In this document: in pieces, positions 58,883-64,000 of the stretch
Layout of the letters: every line of letters begins with the position of its first letter
Position numbering within the stretch: the first letter of the stretch is position 1
Assembly: GCF_949769195.1 (NCBI RefSeq)
Contig: NZ_OX458333.1
Location: 3,415,001-3,479,000 of the forward strand
Source: Methylocaldum szegediense
Lineage (GTDB): Bacteria > Pseudomonadota > Gammaproteobacteria > Methylococcales > Methylococcaceae
DNA length: 64,000 nucleotides
Direction of reading: 5' to 3'
Notes under the pieces: model-generated
Told to the model about the DNA's origin: nothing
Seen by the model: only the letters and a program-made list of their open reading frames with translations
Databases searched by the model: none
Program-made: the position numbers and the translations under genes

Positions 58883-59155
58883 GTGCCACGTTCGATTAAG
58901 AAGGGACCGTTTGTGGACCATCACCTGATGAAGAAATTGGCCGAGATGGCGCAATCGGGGACAAAAAGGCCCATTAAGACCTGGTCGCGCCGGTCGATGA
59001 TAATACCGGAGATGATCGGGTATACCCTGGCGGTCCATAACGGACGCCAACATTTGCCAATCCTCATAACCGACAACATGGTGGGTCACAAGCTTGGAGA
59101 GTTCGCCCCGACTCGAACGTATAAAGGTCACCAGGCGGACAAGAAGACGAAGTAG
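58883..59155 (+). CDS. rpsS: 30S ribosomal protein S19
   Basis: 90 residues, GTG start behind [82 protein letters not shown] in family order. Confidence 0.98.
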   Translation: MPRSIKKGPFVDHHLMKKLAEMAQSGTKRPIKTWSRRSMIIPEMIGYTLAVHNGRQHLPILITDNMVGHKLGEFAPTRTYKGHQADKKTK

Positions 59156-59166
59156 AGGCGGGTAAA

Positions 59167-59502
59167 ATGGCAACAGTAGCGAAGCTGAGCAATACACGGA
59201 TATCTGCGCAAAAATGCAGGCTCGTGGCGGATCAGATTCGGGGATTGAAAGTTGATCGGGCGCTCGACGTTCTTACCTTTAGTACGAAAAAGTCCGCACG
59301 AATTTTGAAAAAAGTGCTTGAATCCGCGATAGCAAACGCAGAGCACAACGACGGTGCTGATGTGGACGAATTAATGGTGAGCGCGATCGAGGTGGCCGAG
59401 GGGCCAACGCTGAAGCGCCTTTCGCCACGCGCAAAAGGACGTGCGAACCGGATTCTTAAGCGCACGTGCCATATAACCATTCAGGTCTCAGAACACCGAT
59501 AA
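59167..59502 (+). CDS. rplV: 50S ribosomal protein L22
   Basis: 111 residues; macrolide-region tunnel protein. The loop [30 protein letters not shown] is standard. No insertions in the tunnel hairpin are seen. Confidence 0.98.
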   Translation: MATVAKLSNTRISAQKCRLVADQIRGLKVDRALDVLTFSTKKSARILKKVLESAIANAEHNDGADVDELMVSAIEVAEGPTLKRLSPRAKGRANRILKRTCHITIQVSEHR

Positions 59503-59512
59503 AAGGGCATTT

Positions 59513-60184
59513 ATGGGACAGAAAGTTCACCCGACGGGCATACGGCTCGGCTACATTAAAGACTGGAGTTCGCGGTGGTACGCGTCGAGCAAAGACTACC
59601 CAGTCTTTCTTTATAACGATTTGAAGGTTCGGGAGTTCCTTAAGAAAAAGCTAGGGCATGCGTCAATTAGCCGGATCCAAATCAACCGGCCGGCGAATAA
59701 CGCGCACATTACGATTCACACGGCGCGGCCGGGCCTCGTGATTGGAAAAAAAGGCGAGGATATTGATGCGCTCCGCCGGGATTTGTCGTCGATGATGGGG
59801 ATCCCTGTACAGATTAGTATTGAGGAAATTCGGAAACCAGAATTAGACGCGCAGCTGGTGGCAGAAGGGGTGGCTCAGCAGCTAGAGAAACGGATTATGT
59901 TTCGCCGTGCCATGAAGCGGGCCGTCACGAATACGCTCCGCCTTGGTGCAGAAGGTGTAAAGATCAATGTGGCTGGTCGATTGAACGGCGCTGAAATCGC
60001 GCGCAGCGAGTGGTATCGCGAGGGGCGGGTCCCGCTCCACACGTTTCGAGCCGACATCGACTACGGTTTCGCAGAAGCGAAGACCACATATGGCGTTATC
60101 GGCGTGAAAGTGTGGATTTTTAAGGGCGAAGTTTTTACGACCTCAGAGAGCGAAGCGAAGAGCATCGCGCCGTCTGAAGCTTAA
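59513..60184 (+). CDS. rpsC: 30S ribosomal protein S3
   Basis: 223 residues; mRNA entry-site protein with helicase role. [26 protein letters not shown] domain with [16 protein letters not shown], and the C-terminal [31 protein letters not shown] are all present. Confidence 0.98.
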   Translation: MGQKVHPTGIRLGYIKDWSSRWYASSKDYPVFLYNDLKVREFLKKKLGHASISRIQINRPANNAHITIHTARPGLVIGKKGEDIDALRRDLSSMMGIPVQISIEEIRKPELDAQLVAEGVAQQLEKRIMFRRAMKRAVTNTLRLGAEGVKINVAGRLNGAEIARSEWYREGRVPLHTFRADIDYGFAEAKTTYGVIGVKVWIFKGEVFTTSESEAKSIAPSEA

Positions 60185-60200
60185 TCGGGGCTAGTCGACC

Positions 60201-60614
60201 ATGTTGCAGCCGAAAAGAACGAAGTACAGAAAACAGCAGAAAGGTAGAAACACGGGGCTGGCCACCAAAGGCAACCGGGTAAGTTTCGGCGAGTTCGGTT
60301 TAAAAGCCGTGGAGCGGGGGCGTATTACCGCAAGACAGGTCGAGGCTGCGCGGCGAGCCATTACGCGCCATATTAAACGCGGCGGGAAGATGTGGATTCG
60401 GATATTCCCCGATAAACCGATTTCGAAGAAACCTCTCGAAGTTCGGATGGGAAGTGGAAAAGGCAGCGTCGAATACTGGGTTGCGGAAGTCAAGCCGGGT
60501 ACGATGCTCTATGAACTTGAAGGGGTAAGCGAAGAATTAGCGCGCGAGGCGTTTAGCCTTGCGGCCGCAAAGCTTCCGATAAAAACCACCTTTTCGTTTC
60601 GGACGGTTATGTAA
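60201..60614 (+). CDS. rplP: 50S ribosomal protein L16
   Basis: 137 residues; [25 protein letters not shown] and the arginine region (R81 equivalent, target of hydroxylation in E. coli) in [20 protein letters not shown]. Stop overlaps rpmC by one base (TAATG). Confidence 0.98.
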   Translation: MLQPKRTKYRKQQKGRNTGLATKGNRVSFGEFGLKAVERGRITARQVEAARRAITRHIKRGGKMWIRIFPDKPISKKPLEVRMGSGKGSVEYWVAEVKPGTMLYELEGVSEELAREAFSLAAAKLPIKTTFSFRTVM

Positions 60615-60808
60615 TGAAAGCCAACGACCTGAGATCGAAAACGCCGGGCGAACTCAAAGATCTGCTGCTTGAGCTTCACCGAGAACAGTTCAATCTGAGA
60701 ATGCTGAAGGCAACTGGGCAATTGACCAAGCCGGATCAGCTACGGACCATCAGGCGAAATATCGCTAGAGTCAATACGGTTCTGACGGAGAAGAGTGGCG
60801 CAGTATGA
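60614..60808 (+). CDS. rpmC: 50S ribosomal protein L29
   Basis: 64 residues, two-helix protein at the tunnel exit. [37 protein letters not shown] and [15 protein letters not shown]. Overlaps rpsQ by 4 bp (ATGA). Confidence 0.97.
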   Translation: MKANDLRSKTPGELKDLLLELHREQFNLRMLKATGQLTKPDQLRTIRRNIARVNTVLTEKSGAV

Positions 60809-61065
60809 GCGAAACAGTCAAGGCGCCCCGTACCGTAACGGGGAAGGTGATCAGTTCGAAGATGGACAAGACTATAACCGTGTTGGTGGAACGACTCGTA
60901 TCCCATCCGGTTTACGGAAAGTATGTTCGAAAGACGAGCAAGTTAATGGCTCACGACGAGAACAACGAGTGCCAGGAGGGTGATGTCGTGGTTGTTTCGT
61001 CGACGCGCCCGTTGTCCAAAAGAAAGGTTTGGAAACTCGACAGAATTATTGAGCGGGCGAAGTGA
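60805..61065 (+). CDS. rpsQ: 30S ribosomal protein S17
   Basis: 86 residues, OB fold. [56 protein letters not shown] is canonical. Last gene of the S10 cluster; the spc cluster begins 40 bp later. Confidence 0.97.
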   Translation: MSETVKAPRTVTGKVISSKMDKTITVLVERLVSHPVYGKYVRKTSKLMAHDENNECQEGDVVVVSSTRPLSKRKVWKLDRIIERAK

Positions 61066-61105
61066 GAGCTGTCAGCACAAAGAGAAAATGTGAGGGGTAT
61101 TGAAG

Positions 61106-61474
61106 ATGATTCAGATGCAAAGCAACCTGGATGTCGCCGACAACAGCGGAGCAAGAAAGGTCATGTGCATCAAGGTGCTGGGCGGTTCGCATCGCAGGTA
61201 TGCAAACATCGGCGACGTCATCAAGGTCAGCGTCAAGGATGCCATCCCAAGGGGGCGTGTCAAAAAAGGCGAAGTCTACAACGCTGTAGTCGTTAGAACC
61301 AAAAAGGGCGTTCGTCGTGCCGATGGTTCGGTCGTTCGGTTTGACGGGAACGCGGCGGTGTTGCTTAACAATCAACTTCAGCCCATCGGCACCCGCATTT
61401 TCGGCCCTGTCACGCGAGAACTGCGCTCGGAAAAATTCATGAAAATCATCTCCCTCGCACCCGAAGTGCTTTAA
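61106..61474 (+). CDS. rplN: 50S ribosomal protein L14
   Basis: 122 residues. [33 protein letters not shown] and [21 protein letters not shown]; begins the spc cluster. ATG at 61106 is preferred to the TTG two codons upstream because it gives the exact family length. Confidence 0.98.
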   Translation: MIQMQSNLDVADNSGARKVMCIKVLGGSHRRYANIGDVIKVSVKDAIPRGRVKKGEVYNAVVVRTKKGVRRADGSVVRFDGNAAVLLNNQLQPIGTRIFGPVTRELRSEKFMKIISLAPEVL

Positions 61475-61490
61475 CGAGGAGCCTAGCTTC

Positions 61491-61808
61491 ATGCGAAAGA
61501 TTAAGAAAGGTGATCAGGTCATCGTAATCGCCGGTAAAGACAAAGGGAAGAGGGGAGTAGTGTTGACAGTGTCGTCCGATAACCGCGTTGTCGTCGAGGG
61601 TGTAAACGTGGTGAGGAAACATCAAAAGCCTATTCCGATGAGGGGAATAAGCGGCGGTATCGTAGAAAAACCCATGCCGATACATCGTTCGAACGTTGCA
61701 TTGTTCAATCCGGCTACGAATAAACCCGACAAGGTGGGCATTAGACTTTTGGCCGATGGTAGGAAGGTTCGATATTTCAAGTCCACCAACGAAGTTATTG
61801 ACGTTTGA
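61491..61808 (+). CDS. rplX: 50S ribosomal protein L24
   Basis: 105 residues, KOW motif [23 protein letters not shown], initiates 50S assembly. The stop (61806-61808) precedes rplE by 17 bp. Confidence 0.97.
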   Translation: MRKIKKGDQVIVIAGKDKGKRGVVLTVSSDNRVVVEGVNVVRKHQKPIPMRGISGGIVEKPMPIHRSNVALFNPATNKPDKVGIRLLADGRKVRYFKSTNEVIDV

Positions 61809-61825
61809 TTAGGCGGAAAACAAGT

Positions 61826-62365
61826 ATGGCTAGGCTTCAATCCCTTTACAAAGAAAAGGTAGTTCCGGAGCTAATGAAGCGATTCAACTACCGGTCAGTA
61901 ATGCAAGTTCCGCGACTGGAAAAAATAACTCTCAACATGGGTGTAGGCGAAGCCGTGGCCGATAAAAAAATCCTCCAGAACGCGATGGATGATCTTCAAA
62001 AGATTTCCGGACAAAAGCCTGTTGTGACTACGTCGAGAAAGTCGATCGCAGGCTTCAAGATCAGAGAAGGAATGCCTATAGGCTGCAAAGTCACCCTACG
62101 GCGTGATAGGATGTATGAATTTTTAGATCGACTAGTGAACGTTGCCATACCGAGAATTCGGGATTTCCGTGGATTAAACCCACGTTCGTTCGACGGTCGA
62201 GGGAACTATAGCATGGGTGTTCGGGAACAGATAATTTTCCCGGAGATCGATTACGACAAGATCGATGCGATAAGGGGTATCGATATAACGATTACGACCT
62301 CAGCGGTCAGCGACGAAGAAGCGCGGGCGCTGTTGGAGCAGTTCAAGTTTCCTTTTAGAACGTAA
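61826..62365 (+). CDS. rplE: 50S ribosomal protein L5
   Basis: 179 residues, 5S rRNA-binding. [72 protein letters not shown]. The ATG at 61826 gives the exact family N-terminus. Confidence 0.98.
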   Translation: MARLQSLYKEKVVPELMKRFNYRSVMQVPRLEKITLNMGVGEAVADKKILQNAMDDLQKISGQKPVVTTSRKSIAGFKIREGMPIGCKVTLRRDRMYEFLDRLVNVAIPRIRDFRGLNPRSFDGRGNYSMGVREQIIFPEIDYDKIDAIRGIDITITTSAVSDEEARALLEQFKFPFRT

Positions 62366-62373
62366 AAACGGCA

Positions 62374-62679
62374 ATGGCAAAAAAATCGATGATTGCGCGC
62401 GAGAAGAAGCGTCAGGCGTTGGTGAGCAAGTATTACGAGAGGCGGTCAGCTTTGAAGGCCATCATCAAAAGTGCCTCCGCGACCGAGGAAGAAAAACATC
62501 AGGCTCAGCTTAAGCTTCAACAGTTACCCCGCGATGCGTCGCCATGCCGTTTACACAACCGGTGTAGCCTAACCGGGAGACCCCATGGCTTCTATCGAAA
62601 GTTCGGACTTGGACGGAACAAGCTACGGGAAGCCGTCATGCGTGGGGATGTGCCCGGCGTAACCAAGGCCAGCTGGTAA
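62374..62679 (+). CDS. rpsN: 30S ribosomal protein S14 (zinc-independent long form)
   Basis: 101 residues, the long C-minus paralogue without the CxxC zinc pairs. [20 protein letters not shown] and [31 protein letters not shown] are typical of Proteobacteria. Confidence 0.98.
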   Translation: MAKKSMIAREKKRQALVSKYYERRSALKAIIKSASATEEEKHQAQLKLQQLPRDASPCRLHNRCSLTGRPHGFYRKFGLGRNKLREAVMRGDVPGVTKASW

Positions 62680-62739
62680 TGGCTGATTAGCCCGACGAGA
62701 ACTCGTAAAAAAACCAACCGTTTTTAGCGGAGAATAGAA

Positions 62740-63138
62740 ATGAGTATGACAGACCCGTTGGCTGACATGATTGTCCGCATACGGAACGGGCAAGCCGCCG
62801 GAAAAAGTGAGGTCGTTATGCCCTCATCAAAGATAAAGACAGCAGTATGTCGGGTCTTGAAGGACGAAGGATATATCGCGGACTACGAAGTGATAGGCCA
62901 AACGGGCGGCAAGGCCGAACTCCGGGTACAGCTGAAATATTACAAAGGGCAGCCGGTGATCGAGTCATTCGAACGAGTTAGCAAACCCGGTCGCCGAATT
63001 TATAGATCGAAGGACAAACTACCGGTTGTTTTGGGGGGGCTAGGGACAGCTATCGTCTCTACCTCGAAAGGGGTCATGACCGACAAGGAGGCAAGAGAGG
63101 GTGGTCATGGTGGCGAGGTTCTCTGTCTGGTGTCTTAG
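62740..63138 (+). CDS. rpsH: 30S ribosomal protein S8
   Basis: 132 residues; primary 16S-binding protein and, in E. coli, the repressor of the spc operon. [20 protein letters not shown] and the C-terminal [32 protein letters not shown] are conserved. ATG 62740 or 62746 may be used; GCGGAG precedes the former. Confidence 0.97.
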   Translation: MSMTDPLADMIVRIRNGQAAGKSEVVMPSSKIKTAVCRVLKDEGYIADYEVIGQTGGKAELRVQLKYYKGQPVIESFERVSKPGRRIYRSKDKLPVVLGGLGTAIVSTSKGVMTDKEAREGGHGGEVLCLVS

Positions 63139-63151
63139 TCGAGTGTAGGCA

Positions 63152-63688
63152 ATGTCGAGAATTGCAAAAAATCCCATTCGTTTGCCAAAAGGCGTAGAAG
63201 CGAACATCGCCGGGGATTCGCTTACCGTGAAAGGGGCAAAAGGTTCGTTGACACGCCGCCTTAGCCCGAAGGTTCACGTTGAGATCGATAGCGGTGCTAT
63301 AGTGGTCCGAGCCACCAATGGCGGTGATAAGCATTCTAACGCCATGGCCGGTACGACTCGAGCAACCATTGCGAACATGGTCACTGGAGTAAGCGAAGGG
63401 TTTGCTCGAAGATTAACGATGGTTGGAGTCGGTTATAGGGCGCAGGCGAATGGTAATGCGCTGAGCCTATCCTTAGGGTTCTCACACCCTGTTGAGATCA
63501 GGGCACCGGAAGGGATCACTATTGAAACACCGTCTCAAACCGAGATTGTGGTTAAGGGGTGCGACAAGCAAAGGGTAGGTCAGTTCGCTGCCGACATACG
63601 TGCGTATCGGCCGCCGGAGCCTTACAAGGGAAAAGGCATACGGTACGCTGACGAGGAAGTCGTCAGAAAAGAAGCGAAAAAGAAATAG
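63152..63688 (+). CDS. rplF: 50S ribosomal protein L6
   Basis: 178 residues, two related domains. [31 protein letters not shown] and the C-terminal [29 protein letters not shown]. Typical length. Confidence 0.98.
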   Translation: MSRIAKNPIRLPKGVEANIAGDSLTVKGAKGSLTRRLSPKVHVEIDSGAIVVRATNGGDKHSNAMAGTTRATIANMVTGVSEGFARRLTMVGVGYRAQANGNALSLSLGFSHPVEIRAPEGITIETPSQTEIVVKGCDKQRVGQFAADIRAYRPPEPYKGKGIRYADEEVVRKEAKKK

Positions 63689-63695
63689 GTGATTG

Positions 63696-64000
63696 ATGGA
63701 TAAGAAATTGGCGAGACTGAGACGAGCGGCAAAAGCCAGAGCGATCATTAGATCGCTGGGGGTTAACCGTTTGACTGTGCATAAAACCCCACGACACATC
63801 TATGCGCAGGTAACGAGTGCCGATGGCGCTCGTGTGTTGGTATCGGCTTCCACCGTGCAAACAGAGATTAAAGGAAATCTGAGGGCGACGGGAAATATAG
63901 AGGCAGCGAGAGTAGTTGGCAAAACGATAGCGGAAAGGGCGCTATCGGCGGGAATAACGAACGTTGCCTTCGATCGTTCCGGCTTTAAATATCACGGGCG
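63696..64000 (+). CDS. rplR: 50S ribosomal protein L18 (5' part, runs off the window)
   Basis: Starts at the ATG at 63696 ([20 protein letters not shown]) and reads open to the right edge, 101 residues. [25 protein letters not shown] and [12 protein letters not shown] fit L18, the 5S rRNA-binding protein of about 117 residues, so only the last 15 or so residues are missing. Confidence 0.96.
   Translation, partial: MDKKLARLRRAAKARAIIRSLGVNRLTVHKTPRHIYAQVTSADGARVLVSASTVQTEIKGNLRATGNIEAARVVGKTIAERALSAGITNVAFDRSGFKYHG

Overview
The window is ordinary-looking chromosome of a gammaproteobacterium. The gene order of several blocks is gammaproteobacterial: the gyrA-serC-pheA-hisC-tyrA-aroA-cmk-rpsA-ihfB supraoperon, rne/rluC/HAD/sppA, and hrcA-grpE-dnaK-dnaJ next to nadK-recN. 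The overall gene content, and a str operon that is not preceded by rpoBC, would fit the Methylococcales (a Methylococcus or Methylocaldum type organism), but no diagnostic methanotrophy gene lies here, so this is an inference. Gene density is high and most of the window is housekeeping sequence; there is no prophage, CRISPR array or obvious defence island.

Layout. 1-5.4 kb: 5' end of an aspartate aminotransferase gene divergent from uvrB, a small hypothetical gene with its own promoter, a small transaldolase-like gene, one intact IS481-family insertion sequence (3616-4680, 6-bp target duplication) and a secreted DUF4124 protein. 5.6-16 kb: a UreH/TauE-like membrane protein with a sensor-less sigma-54 activator; argG; a FisR-like PAS sigma-54 activator divergent from a persulfide dioxygenase-TauE operon that has clear upstream half-sites and a -24/-12 promoter; thiE; a YdcF-family protein; an Aer-like chemoreceptor. 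16-30 kb: a HerA-like ATPase, then gyrA and the serine/aromatic amino acid supraoperon through rpsA and ihfB. 30-35 kb: ComEA-like protein, adenylylsulfate kinase, galU, gamma-glutamyltranspeptidase, dapB.

35-51 kb: the heat-shock operon hrcA-grpE-dnaK-dnaJ (minus strand) behind a sigma-70 promoter and a CIRCE operator; a bacterioferritin with an incomplete ferroxidase site; nadK-recN; rne with a long leader; rluC, a HAD phosphatase, sppA and a Nudix hydrolase. 51-64 kb: tRNA-Arg(ACG) and tRNA-Asn(GTT), each with a recognisable promoter, then the contiguous str-S10-spc ribosomal clusters, rpsL to a truncated rplR at the right edge.

The most interesting items are the FisR-type sulfane-sulfur circuit (no sulfide:quinone reductase beside it), the IS481 transposase whose stop codon is supplied by the target duplication, the bacterioferritin that keeps its haem methionine but lacks two ferroxidase ligands, alanine at GyrA position 83, paired DnaA boxes upstream of gyrA, and the pairing of a sensor-less sigma-54 activator with a membrane protein. 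I did not find a clearly new multi-gene system.
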